This document shows, one piece after another, positions 1 through 6,912 of a stretch of DNA of 49,790 nt (positions are counted from its first letter, which is position 1; the number at the start of each line of letters is the position of its first letter). The translations under genes and the position numbers were made by a program. The notes under the pieces were generated by a model. It was not told the origin of the DNA, did no database searches, and saw nothing but the letters and a program-made list of their open reading frames with translations. The DNA comes from Erginobacter sp964587835 (GTDB lineage Bacteria > Auribacterota > Erginobacteria > Erginobacterales > Erginobacteraceae). Location: the NCBI GenBank assembly GCA_964587835.1, contig CAZPMN010000018.1, forward strand, positions 1 through 49,790, given 5' to 3'.

Positions 1-21
1 AGAATGGGGCAAGTTAGCAGG

Positions 22-148
22 ACATAACCACTCGCTCAAGCTGACCGGAAGGGCTAGTGCAATCCCAAACGTTAAAAAGCGCCGAGCATCGTTGGGGTAG
101 CAACCTAATTTGGTCGGCCCCTTCCGGCAGCCGAGCTTATCGTTAGGA
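22..148 (+). other. attC-like recombination site (integron cassette end)
   Basis: A 127-base imperfect inverted repeat. The left end (ACATAAC, 22-28) and right end (GTTAGGA, 142-148) each match the attC inverse-core (RYYYAAC) and core (GTTRRRY) consensus at 6 of 7 bases. Inside, CTCAAGCTGACCGGAAGGG near 33-52 pairs imperfectly with CCCCTTCCGGCAGCCGAGC near 119-136, leaving unpaired bases as attC folding requires. The CTCAAGC/GAGCTTA flanks are typical of attC L boxes. It lies just before a toxin-antitoxin cassette and would be the 3' end of a cassette lying left of the window. No integrase gene is visible here. Confidence 0.55.
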
Positions 149-156
149 TTCAATGA

Positions 157-185
157 TTGAAGATTTGTGATCAATATGCTATCTT
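157..185 (+). promoter_or_regulatory. Predicted hicBA promoter
   Basis: TTGAAG (157-162) and TATCTT (180-185) are separated by 17 bases, and a TG two bases before the -10 gives an extended -10. A short inverted repeat TATCT/AGATA (180-194) overlaps the -10 and could be a HicB operator. A strong Shine-Dalgarno AAAGGAGG follows at about 195-202. The promoter lies inside the presumed cassette, as is usual for toxin-antitoxin cassettes. Confidence 0.4.
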
Positions 186-209
186 ATTCAGATAAAGGAG
201 GATAATGAC

Positions 210-428
210 ATGAAATTCACTGCGGTGTTTCAGAAATTTCCCGAAGGTTATGCTGCTTTCGTAGAAGAACTCCCCGGCGCCAATACCCAGGGGACAACCA
301 TCGAAGAGGCAAGAAATAATCTGATTGAGGCTGTGGAATTGGTTCTCGAGACTAACCGCCAGTTAGCAGAGGAATCGCTGACCGGGAAAGATGTAATCCG
401 TGAGCCTCTGGCTGTTCCCGCCTTATGA
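210..428 (+). CDS. hicB: HicB-family antitoxin
   Basis: A 72-residue protein of the HicB-like (UPF0150) family, the antitoxin that binds and neutralises the HicA mRNA interferase and usually represses its own operon. The N-terminal beta strands (MKFTAVFQKFPEGYAAFVEELPG) and the following TIEEARNNLIEAVELVL helix form the RNase H-like partial fold of this family. It has no obvious C-terminal DNA-binding domain, so it is the short type. The start has an AAAGGAGG ribosome site. Its TGA overlaps the hicA start by four bases (ATGA). Antitoxin-before-toxin order is common for this type. The pair lies between two attC-like sites, consistent with a mobile cassette. Confidence 0.9.
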   Translation: MKFTAVFQKFPEGYAAFVEELPGANTQGTTIEEARNNLIEAVELVLETNRQLAEESLTGKDVIREPLAVPAL

Positions 429-610
429 AACGACGGGATTTAATCCGTCACCTCGAATCTCACGGTTGCCAGTTCCAGCGTGAAGGCGGGAATCATACTG
501 TCTATATCAACCCCGCCGCTCGGAAATGCTCCACTGTCCCGAGGCATCGAGAAATCATTGGTTTCACAGCGAATAAAATATGCAAAGACCTGGATACCCC
601 CTTGCCATAA
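425..610 (+). CDS. hicA: HicA-family mRNA interferase toxin
   Basis: A 61-residue toxin with a double-stranded-RNA-binding-like fold. Family landmarks are the MKRRDLIRHLESHGCQF start helix, the GGNHTVY segment containing the catalytic histidine, and the PRHREI strand. HicA cleaves mRNA and tmRNA when free of HicB. Translation is coupled to hicB by a four-base overlap. The stop codon (608-610) lies only six bases before the inverse core of the next attC-like site, the spacing expected in a gene cassette. Length and all motifs are normal, so the toxin is probably functional. Confidence 0.9.
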   Translation: MKRRDLIRHLESHGCQFQREGGNHTVYINPAARKCSTVPRHREIIGFTANKICKDLDTPLP

Positions 611-616
611 AGAAAA

Positions 617-686
617 TCCTAACGAGTCACTCAAGCTGACCCATCCCCGCGTTGCGGGTATGGGTCAGCTTAGTTTTACGTTGCCG
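617..686 (+). other. attC-like recombination site after hicBA
   Basis: A 70-base structure starting TCCTAAC (617-623), 6 of 7 to the attC inverse core. A perfect 12-base stem AAGCTGACCCAT (633-644) pairs with ATGGGTCAGCTT (660-671), topped by CCCGC/GCGGG (646-650, 654-658) with a GTT loop. The right core is GTT at 680-682, but the following bases (GCCG) fit the consensus poorly. They would belong to the next cassette. The CACTCAAGC and GCTTAG flanks are characteristic of attC L boxes. It sits directly behind the hicA stop. Confidence 0.55.
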
Positions 687-707
687 CCGCCTCCGGCGGC
701 GGCAACG
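681..707. repeat. Perfect GC-rich hairpin
   Basis: GTTGCCGCCGCC and GGCGGCGGCAAC form a 12-base perfect stem around a three-base loop, immediately after the attC-like core. There is no T tract, so it is not a typical intrinsic terminator. It might be part of an altered attC right end or a separate small repeat. Confidence 0.5.
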
Positions 708-770
708 GCGAGTTGAGAAGACCCAGGAAGAGATATTGACTTTGTGTTTCATAAGTGAGACATTAGCAAC

Positions 771-1031
771 ATGAATAAGACGGCTATAGTCCATGCCAGG
801 GTTGAGCCCCAAACCAAGAAGAAAGCCGAGGGCGTTTTGAGAAAATTGGGTATGAGCCCCACTGAGGCCATCCGCCTGTTCTATAGGCAGATTTGTCTCC
901 GGGGCGGTCTTCCTTTCCCTGTCCTGATCCCGAATGACCTCACCAGGGACACTCTGGATAAGAGCGCCAGAGATCAAGATGTCGAATCCTTCGAATCTCT
1001 GGACGAGATGTTCGAGAACTGGGAGAAATGA
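771..1031 (+). CDS. RelB/DinJ-family antitoxin
   Basis: An 86-residue antitoxin. The N-terminal ribbon-helix-helix (TAIVHARVEPQTKKKAEGVL, then GMSPTEAIRLFYRQI) is the DinJ/RelB DNA-binding dimer domain, used for autorepression. The acidic C-terminus (ESFESLDEMFENWEK) is the disordered toxin-wrapping tail. The toxin gene starts four bases before its end (ATGA). The second cassette follows the attC-like site at 617-686. A TTGACT box at 736-741 may be a -35 element, but the -10 is weak and the ribosome site poor. Confidence 0.85.
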   Translation: MNKTAIVHARVEPQTKKKAEGVLRKLGMSPTEAIRLFYRQICLRGGLPFPVLIPNDLTRDTLDKSARDQDVESFESLDEMFENWEK

Positions 1032-1300
1032 GGAACGTTTCTCAGACGAACCAGTTTGTCCGGGACGTCAAGAGAATGCGAAAACGAGGGAAGGACCTTA
1101 ATAAACTCAAGTTTCTCGTTACCAAGCTTGCCAGAAGCGAATCACTCGACCCCAAACATCGGGATCATCCCCTGATTGGTCCGTGGAAGAACTGCCGTGA
1201 CTGCCACATCGAACCGGACTGGATCCTGATCTACTCGGCTGACACCCATTCCCTTCGTCTCGAACGCACAGGCACCCACAGCGACCTTTTCAGAAGATAG
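1028..1300 (+). CDS. YafQ-family mRNA interferase toxin
   Basis: A 90-residue RelE-superfamily toxin of the YafQ subfamily. Diagnostic segments are HPLIGPWKNCRDCHIEPDWILIY in the middle and LRLERTGTHSDLF at the end, including the conserved histidine and terminal phenylalanine needed for ribosome-dependent mRNA cleavage. It overlaps its DinJ-like antitoxin by four bases and should form the usual DinJ-YafQ heterotetramer. No attC-like site follows the stop. The array seems to end here, before the terminator at 1364. Confidence 0.88.
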   Translation: MRNVSQTNQFVRDVKRMRKRGKDLNKLKFLVTKLARSESLDPKHRDHPLIGPWKNCRDCHIEPDWILIYSADTHSLRLERTGTHSDLFRR

Positions 1301-1363
1301 TCGGTTTCCACGCAGGAGCCCCAGCAGATCCGGGCGTCCGGCGGGCGCCGGTTCGCAAATACG

Positions 1364-1399
1364 AAAAAAGCCCCGGGAGATGACTCCCGGGGCTTTTTT
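1364..1399. terminator. Strong bidirectional intrinsic terminator
   Basis: GCCCCGGGAG (1370-1379) pairs perfectly with CTCCCGGGGC (1384-1393) around ATGA, flanked by six A on the left and six T on the right. It can end transcription of the toxin-antitoxin genes from the left and of the GNAT-like gene from the right. Confidence 0.92.
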
Positions 1400-1440
1400 C
1401 GCTCACAGACAGCAACGTCTGTACTACTTTTCGATCGGCC

Positions 1441-2175
1441 TTAAATTTCCAGGGACTTGGGGATGATCAGCTTCTCGTTTTTCTTGATCAGTTCCTTGGT
1501 GGCGGTCTTGTACTGGGTCCGGGCCACCTGCTCCAGGTAATCCTTCTTGATGCTGGCATCCCAGAGCTCCCGGGTCAAGTAGAAGATCTTCGCCCCGCCC
1601 AGCTCGTGCTGCATATCCGGCCAGGGGTAGGAAGGCAGCGCCATCCTCAGGCCCGCCATCATCCAGCCATTGTAGCTCTCGAAGGTGGCCCAGAACTCCT
1701 CCTGGCCGCAGACCTCGAAGGCGTACCAGCACTTGGAGAAGAAGAGGACCCCGCCGGCGTTGACCTGCCGCTCGAAGGTCAGGGTGTGGAGGCTGATGTT
1801 GATCTCATCGTCCATCAGGCGCCCATTGGCGATCCCGACCAGCCGGCCGTTATGCAGACCGAGGAAGAAGTACTGGTCTTTCAGTCTCCGCCGCTTCATC
1901 GCCAGCAGCTCGGCAAAGACCCGGGCGCCGACGATATCGTAGAAGTCGTACTCGGCGTCAAGGGTCAGCTTGAGAAACTCGAGGACGGGGTCGATCTCCT
2001 CCGGCTTGATCGGCCGGATCAGGACGGTGTTCTTCTTCCCCGCCTTGTTGGTGATGACCGCCGACATCGGCTTCTGGACCGGAATGTTGTCGCTCGACTG
2101 GAGCAGACCTTCCAGCCACGCGGTCGAGATGGTGTAGGCTTCCTTGCGGGTCTTGGTCGGAACCTTTCTCTTCAT
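1441..2175 (-). CDS. GNAT-like acetyltransferase-domain protein
   Basis: A 244-residue protein. The core (about residues 45-150) reads as a GNAT fold: an N-terminal strand VLIRPIKPEEIDPV, a helix region, then YFFLGLHNGRLVGIANGRL, the usual strand pair before the acetyl-CoA loop. The canonical Q/RxxGxG/A loop is not clear (QVNAGGVLFFSK is the closest), so catalysis is uncertain. The C-terminus is lysine-rich. The start at 2175 is chosen because AAGGAGG lies about ten bases upstream; the frame stays open further upstream but without homology. It is transcribed toward the terminator at 1364-1399. Substrate unknown. Confidence 0.6.
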   Translation of the reverse strand: MKRKVPTKTRKEAYTISTAWLEGLLQSSDNIPVQKPMSAVITNKAGKKNTVLIRPIKPEEIDPVLEFLKLTLDAEYDFYDIVGARVFAELLAMKRRRLKDQYFFLGLHNGRLVGIANGRLMDDEINISLHTLTFERQVNAGGVLFFSKCWYAFEVCGQEEFWATFESYNGWMMAGLRMALPSYPWPDMQHELGGAKIFYLTRELWDASIKKDYLEQVARTQYKTATKELIKKNEKLIIPKSLEI

Positions 2176-2320
2176 CCTCTTCTTCCTCCTTAATTTACCC
2201 GGGCGGCATCCTGGCCCGGCTGTGGTTGTCGGAAACAGCGGGGCGACCAGGGCCCCGTTCTTCCTTATTTGGATAAAGGCCAGTTTATCATTCCCGGCGG
2301 CCGGTTGACAAGGCCCCAGA

Positions 2321-3067
2321 TCAGTCCGGGGTTCCCCCCCGGGTCTGAAGGAGATAGGCCACCTGGACATCCTTGTTCAGAGGGATGATGTAGTCACGGT
2401 AGATGGCGACCACCAGGGCGGGATCAATCTTGGGATCCCCTCCCCCACCGGAGAGCTCCCGGCAGTAAGTCTGGGCCTTCAGCCTGACCCGCTCGAGGAC
2501 CGCCCTCTCCACCCTCGAATCGGTGATCGCCGACCGCAGGGATTCCTCGTCCCCCCTCTGGCAGAGCTCGGCGAAGATTTGAGGGTCGGTTCGAAACTTG
2601 CTCTCGGCGACAAACATCCCGTAATGGACCCGCTTGGAGAGCGCCTGAAGGCAGATGACATCACAGAGGGAACTCGATCCGTACTGGCCATCGTCCCCGG
2701 GCTGGCAGATGATGGGAACGATCTCTTCCTGGTAAACGGTTCTCAGACGGCGGTTGATGTTGACCGAGTTCGGACGGAGCGGGTTCTCGGGATAGGAGAG
2801 CGGGGGAAGGATCGGTTCCGGCAGTCCGGAAAAGAAGGGATGCTCGTCGGGGCTGGTGTAGCGGCGCATCCGCGCGTGCACCCGTTCAATCTCCCGCAGG
2901 TGAAAACCGACCAGCGACTCGCCCTCCAGGATCGGACCGAAGGCTCCCGGACGGTAGATGGCCGGGTTGATTCGAAACTGGGCCCGCTCGATCAACTGGA
3001 AGATGATCGTCTCCTCCAGCCGGGCCAGGACGTTGCGGATGTTGCTCAATAAAAGCTGCTCGCTCAT
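2321..3067 (-). CDS. Chorismate mutase, eukaryote type (AroQ beta class)
   Basis: A 248-residue protein matching monofunctional chorismate mutases of plants and fungi, not the short bacterial AroQ. Seen in the sequence: the opening helix with RLEETIIFQLIERAQF, the NPAIYRPG loop, the central NVNINRRLRTVYQEEIVPIICQPGDDG-type region, SSSLCDVICLQALSKRVHYGMFVAESKF and a long C-terminal helix ending DVQVAYLL. It converts chorismate to prephenate in the cytoplasm for Phe/Tyr synthesis. No other aromatic gene is adjacent. This type also occurs in scattered bacteria, so lateral origin cannot be claimed from the window. The ribosome site is weak. Confidence 0.85.
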   Translation of the reverse strand: MSEQLLLSNIRNVLARLEETIIFQLIERAQFRINPAIYRPGAFGPILEGESLVGFHLREIERVHARMRRYTSPDEHPFFSGLPEPILPPLSYPENPLRPNSVNINRRLRTVYQEEIVPIICQPGDDGQYGSSSLCDVICLQALSKRVHYGMFVAESKFRTDPQIFAELCQRGDEESLRSAITDSRVERAVLERVRLKAQTYCRELSGGGGDPKIDPALVVAIYRDYIIPLNKDVQVAYLLQTRGGTPD

Positions 3068-3089
3068 TAATAACTACCCTAAATATTCA

Positions 3090-3331
3090 CCGCAAAGACG
3101 CAAAGAACGCAAAGAAACGCAAAGAGATTTTATAGTTTTATCGCCGACGATATTGGCGATCCGAAATTATCGTGGATGTTGATACAGCAAGAAGATTCCC
3201 TCATTTTAATTCTCGAAATACCCCCTGGCTCAAAATCTATGCTGATCCTTGAATCAGCAATCAATGCTGAGAAAATAAACCAAAACTATTCTCCGCGGAA
3301 CTTTGCGTTCTTTGCGTCTTTGCGGTTCAAA
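3090..3331. repeat. Inverted CGCAAAGA repeats around an AT-rich spacer
   Basis: CCGCAAAGACGCAAAGAACG at about 3091-3110 (continuing with further AACGCAAAG units to 3125) faces its complement at about 3301-3331. The roughly 165-base spacer between is AT-rich and has no convincing gene. The same CGCAAAGACG unit recurs at 12752-12783, at the 3' end of ade. Confidence 0.75.
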
Positions 3332-3352
3332 ATTTATTTTTTGGTGGGTGAT

Positions 3353-3859
3353 TTACTGGTGGAAGGCCTTGTGAAAGAAGGCGGCCAGCTCGGCGGCGGT
3401 GCCCGGATCGAGATCCCCGTCCAGGAGCCGGGAGACATAATCCCGCATCGACATCCCCACCGCCGCTTCCTGGTGATGTTCGAGGAAGAGCTGGCGGACC
3501 CGGCGCCGCCAGATCCTCATCAGGTGGTAGTCGTAACCGGTCTCCCACTCGTCCCCCCGGTCAGGATACTTCTCCCGCCAGAGCGCTTCCCAGATATCCC
3601 AGGACCGGACCGCCAGGGCGGTCTGGATCGCCCAGAAGCTGTAATACTTCTCCGCCTCCCCAGCCCGGGCCAGGTAAAGGATCTGCTCCACCCGGGCCCG
3701 AAACCCGGGCTCGGCCGGATCTTCCCCATCGGCGTCCTTGATCGCGGCAAAGAGCATCCCCACCCGGCCGAACCGGCGGGCCTGCTCCACCTTGGTCCGG
3801 GCCCGGGGGGCGAGGCTTTCCATGATCCGGACGACCTCCCGGGAATGATTGGTTTTCAA
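3353..3859 (-). CDS. Hypothetical protein coupled to acetate kinase
   Basis: A 168-residue mostly helical protein, rich in Arg, Glu and Ala, with no signal peptide or membrane segment. I do not recognise a family. Aromatic-rich stretches (EKYYSFWAIQTALAVRSWDIWEALWREKY, then GYDYHLMRIWRRRVRQLFLEHH) suggest a helical bundle. The likely start is TTG at 3859, one base after the acetate kinase stop, implying translational coupling; an ATG about 12 codons in is the alternative. It probably shares the ackA transcript. Function unknown. Confidence 0.55.
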   Translation of the reverse strand: MKTNHSREVVRIMESLAPRARTKVEQARRFGRVGMLFAAIKDADGEDPAEPGFRARVEQILYLARAGEAEKYYSFWAIQTALAVRSWDIWEALWREKYPDRGDEWETGYDYHLMRIWRRRVRQLFLEHHQEAAVGMSMRDYVSRLLDGDLDPGTAAELAAFFHKAFHQ

Positions 3860-3860
3860 T

Positions 3861-5132
3861 TTATCCCGTACCCCGCTCCCCCGGTTGTTTAAGACCTTTC
3901 CCGCCCTCCTCCCCGGCGGTGACGCATTGGTAGGTATCCCAGGCGATGACCAGTTCCTCGTCGGTGGGAATGACCCAGATTTCGACCCGGGAATCGTCCC
4001 GGGATATCCGCCCCTCCTCCCCGCTCATCTTCCGGTTGAGATCCCGGTCCAGGTTCAGGCCGAGAAAATCCAGCCGGGAGAGGGCCATCTCCCGCACCCA
4101 GGCCGCCCGCTCCCCCACCCCTCCGGTCAGGATAACCGCGTCGGCCCCATTGAGCGCCGCCAGGTAGGAGCCGATATACTTCTTCAGCCGGTAGGCGTAG
4201 ATCTCCAGGGCGAGGGCGCAATCGCCGTCGCCGGCCGCGGCGGCGGCCATAATTTCCCGCATGTCATTGGACTTCCCGGACAGGCCGAGCATCCCGCTCT
4301 CCTTGTTCAGAACCCTGGTGAAGCGCTCGATATCGCTGCCTTCCCGGGCGATCAGGTACTCGTGGATGGCCGGATCGAGATCGCCCGACCGGGTCCCCAT
4401 CACCAGGCCTTCCAGGGGGGTGAACCCCATCGAGGTGTCAAGGCTTTGGCCGTTTTTGATGGCGGCGATCGAGGCCCCGTTGCCCAGGTGACAGGTAATC
4501 GCCGAGGTGGCGGCCGGTCTCTTCCCCGCCAGCTGGCAGTAACGGTAGAAGACGTAGCGGTGGCTGGTCCCGTGGAAGCCGAACCGCCGGACCTGGTATT
4601 CCCGGTAGTACCTTAAGGGGATGGCGTAGAGGTAGGAGGAAGGGGGCATCGTCTGGTGGAAGGCGGTGTCAAAAACCCCGACCTGGGGGACCTGCGGGAG
4701 GCAGGAGCGGGCGGCTTCGTAGCCCTTCAGATTGGCCGGGTTGTGCAGGGGAGCGAGATCGGAACACTCCCGGAACCGGGCCAGGACCTTGTCGTCGATC
4801 AGGACCGAGGAGGCGAACTCCTCCCCCCCGTGAACCATCCGGTGACCGACCGCCTCGATTTCCTCGATCTTCCCCAGAACCCCGTGGCGGTCATCAAGGA
4901 GCAGGCCGATGATCCGCTCGATCGCCTCCCGATGGCCGGCGATCGCTTCCACCGATTTCACCCCCTCCCCCTGGCGGGGCCGATAATCGATGATCGCGTC
5001 CTTCTCGCCCACCCGTTCGACCACCCCCCGGGCGTGGACCACGTTGGCGTGGCCGGCAAAGAGCTCCTTCGAGGTCTCGATCACCTGGAACTTGACCGAA
5101 GAACTCCCGCAGTTCAGGACCAGTATTTTCAT
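3861..5132 (-). CDS. ackA: Acetate kinase
   Basis: A 423-residue ASKHA-fold kinase interconverting acetyl-phosphate plus ADP and acetate plus ATP. Signatures: MKILVLNCGSSSVKF at the N-terminus (family signature 1), VGHRMVHGGE, GVFDTAFHQTMP, RRFGFHGTSHRYV, CHLGNGASIAAI, DTSMGFTPLEGLVMGTRSGDLDP and ILTGGVGER, covering the catalytic Asp/Arg and nucleotide site. The ATG at 5132 is chosen because it begins the family signature; the open frame extends upstream but without homology. It gives substrate-level phosphorylation and would suit acetyl-phosphate made by a microcompartment aldehyde dehydrogenase/PduL pathway, although the compartment genes are 30 kb away and phosphotransacetylase is not in the window. 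Confidence 0.96.
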   Translation of the reverse strand: MKILVLNCGSSSVKFQVIETSKELFAGHANVVHARGVVERVGEKDAIIDYRPRQGEGVKSVEAIAGHREAIERIIGLLLDDRHGVLGKIEEIEAVGHRMVHGGEEFASSVLIDDKVLARFRECSDLAPLHNPANLKGYEAARSCLPQVPQVGVFDTAFHQTMPPSSYLYAIPLRYYREYQVRRFGFHGTSHRYVFYRYCQLAGKRPAATSAITCHLGNGASIAAIKNGQSLDTSMGFTPLEGLVMGTRSGDLDPAIHEYLIAREGSDIERFTRVLNKESGMLGLSGKSNDMREIMAAAAAGDGDCALALEIYAYRLKKYIGSYLAALNGADAVILTGGVGERAAWVREMALSRLDFLGLNLDRDLNRKMSGEEGRISRDDSRVEIWVIPTDEELVIAWDTYQCVTAGEEGGKGLKQPGERGTG

Positions 5133-5227
5133 ATTCGACAGTTTAGCAGGGGACTCCTTGTCCGGCAATCGGGAAACCGCAGATCCGGGAACTTCTTGAA
5201 TTTGTCCGGGACGGGGAAGGGATAGCC

Positions 5228-5236
5228 TGCTATACT
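5228..5236 (+). promoter_or_regulatory. Predicted extended -10 promoter for maltokinase
   Basis: TGCTATACT is an extended -10 (TG, one base, TATACT 5231-5236) in the gap between the divergent ackA and maltokinase genes. There is no good -35 at 17 bases (GGGACG). Transcription would start near 5243, about 40 bases before the ATG. Confidence 0.35.
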
Positions 5237-5283
5237 GACCCCTCGCCCCGCTCGGGTTTTTCGCAATAACAATCTTCCGCAGG

Positions 5284-6843
5284 ATGACTGGGTACCCGAA
5301 AATTCCGCTTTCCCCCGGGCAGAGACCGGAAGACCTCTTCCGGCCTCCCCTCCGGGAACGCCTGGAGAAGCTGTTGCCGGAATTTCTCGCCCGGGCCCGC
5401 TGGTTCGGGGGCAAAGCCCGGCCGTTTGACTCGGCCCGGATCGTCTCGTCCCTGTCCTGGCCCGGAAAGGACGGCCCGGGCCGCCTCTTCATCGCCAGGG
5501 TCTCCTACCAGGACGGGATTGGAGAAGACTACCTGGTACCGTTGGCGCTCGGAGCGGTTGGGAAGTCCGGAGAGCCCCCCGTTCCCGCCTCCGCAATCCT
5601 GGCGGAAGCCGGCGTCGGGAAGAGGCCCTTCCATCTCTACGACGGAGCTTACGATCCCGGGTTCCGGGCGGGCTGTCTCGACCTGGTCCGGGGCGGGAAG
5701 ACCTTGAAATCGGAGGCGGGGCAGGTCCGCGGCATTCCGGGAAAAGGAGTTCAAGGGACCGGCGGGAGGTTCCCGGAATCGAGAGTTTTGGGGAAGGAGC
5801 AGTCCAACACCTCCTTCCTCTACGGGGACCGATTCATCCTCAAGCTCTACCGTCGGCCGGAAAGAGGGATCAACCCGGAGATTGAAATCACCCGCTTCCT
5901 CACCGAGGAAACGGAATTCCAAAGAACCCCTCCCTTCGCCGGGATGTTGGAGATTGAACTTCCCGGCGGAGAGGTGATCCCGGCCGCCGTCTTGCAGGGA
6001 TACGTCCCTCACCGGGACGACGCCTGGACCTATACCCTGGGACAGGTCGTCCGCTGCCTCGATAACTCCTCCCTGGAAGAGCAGGACCAGACCGTCGGCG
6101 AATACCTGGCCTTTGCCCGGCTGCTGGGGCGGAGAACCGCCCAGCTTCACCGGGCCCTGGCCTCGGCCTCCGACAATCCCGCCTTCTCCCCCAGGCCGGA
6201 GACCGCCGAAGACCGGCGGAACGCCCGAGACTCGGCCCGGGAACTTCTCGCGCGGGGCCTGGAGACCCTCGAGAATGCCCTCAAGCGGCTGGACGGCCCC
6301 GCCCGCTCGATCGCCCGCGAACTTTTGGCCCGAAAGGAAGAATTCATCCGGAAGGTCGGCAGTTCCGCCGGGGGCCGAGTGACGGGTTCCAAGATCCGGA
6401 TTCACGGCGACTATCACCTCGGCCAGCTTCTCCGGACCGGGAACGACGTGACGATCATCGACTTCGAGGGAGAGCCGGCCCGGTCCCTGGAGGAACGGCG
6501 GCGGAAACGCTCCCCCCTGGTCGACGCCGCCGGGATGGTCCGCTCCTTCCACTACGCCGCCCTGGGCCCGATCTTCCTCTTCCCCCGGGAGAGGCCGGAC
6601 CCCAACGAGCTTTTTTCCCGGGCCGCGGACTGGTACCGGGCGGTCAGCGGCGCTTTCCTGGCCGCCTACCGGGAGACGATGGCCGGCGATCCCCGGCTGC
6701 TCCCGGCCAGGCGGGAGGAAGAAAGCCGGCTGCTCGATCTTTTCCTGATCGAGAAGGCGGCCTACGAGCTGAACTACGAACTCAACAACCGTCCCGACTG
6801 GGCCGCCATCCCGATCCGGGGCCTGCTCGACCTCCTAACCTGA
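5284..6843 (+). CDS. Maltokinase-like aminoglycoside-phosphotransferase-fold kinase
   Basis: A 519-residue protein resembling Mak1/Pep2 maltokinases, often fused to trehalose synthase. They phosphorylate maltose with ATP to maltose 1-phosphate, the GlgE donor for alpha-glucan synthesis. Landmarks: the N-terminal cap with LPEFLARARWFGGKAR, SNTSFLYGDRFILKLYRRPERGINPEIEITRFL (nucleotide-binding lobe with its Lys), IRIHGDYHLGQLL (catalytic loop), TIIDFEGEPARSLEERRRKRSPLVDAAGM (Mg-binding Asp) and a C-terminal helical region ending in RPDWAAIPIRGLLDLL. It is full length and stand-alone; treS and glgE are not in the window. It is divergent from ackA. Confidence 0.85.
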   Translation: MTGYPKIPLSPGQRPEDLFRPPLRERLEKLLPEFLARARWFGGKARPFDSARIVSSLSWPGKDGPGRLFIARVSYQDGIGEDYLVPLALGAVGKSGEPPVPASAILAEAGVGKRPFHLYDGAYDPGFRAGCLDLVRGGKTLKSEAGQVRGIPGKGVQGTGGRFPESRVLGKEQSNTSFLYGDRFILKLYRRPERGINPEIEITRFLTEETEFQRTPPFAGMLEIELPGGEVIPAAVLQGYVPHRDDAWTYTLGQVVRCLDNSSLEEQDQTVGEYLAFARLLGRRTAQLHRALASASDNPAFSPRPETAEDRRNARDSARELLARGLETLENALKRLDGPARSIARELLARKEEFIRKVGSSAGGRVTGSKIRIHGDYHLGQLLRTGNDVTIIDFEGEPARSLEERRRKRSPLVDAAGMVRSFHYAALGPIFLFPRERPDPNELFSRAADWYRAVSGAFLAAYRETMAGDPRLLPARREEESRLLDLFLIEKAAYELNYELNNRPDWAAIPIRGLLDLLT

Positions 6844-6859
6844 ATTCCTGAATTCGCCC

Positions 6860-6912
6860 TTGTCAACTGTACTCATAATGAGTACAGTTGTACTCATTAT
6901 GAGTACAGTTGG
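6860..6912. promoter_or_regulatory. Overlapping palindromic operator at the start of the MNT gene
   Basis: Two overlapping perfect palindromes share the unit ACTGTACTCAT with ATGAGTACAGT around a single central base. The first centres near 6877, the second near 6898. TTGTCA (6860-6865) and TACAGT (6883-6888), 17 bases apart, may be -35 and -10 within it. The array covers every candidate start codon of the next gene (TTG 6860, ATG 6878, ATG 6899), which suggests autoregulation by that gene's winged-helix domain. Confidence 0.7.

Noticed and set aside
480..977. Alternative frames overlapping hicA, the attC-like site and the DinJ-like gene
   Set aside because: They span the structured site and contradict the strong toxin-antitoxin assignments.
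3130..3290. Forward open frame in the AT-rich spacer between CGCAAAGA repeats
   Set aside because: It runs out of the spacer into the antisense of the hypothetical gene, has no ribosome site and no recognisable domain.
5230..6552. Long reverse-strand open frame opposite the maltokinase gene, and many similar ones (e.g. 13116-14525, 10985-12427, 14639-15907 on the forward strand)
   Set aside because: They mirror well-supported genes in GC-rich DNA, have proline/glycine/arginine-rich low-complexity translations, and show no recognisable domain.
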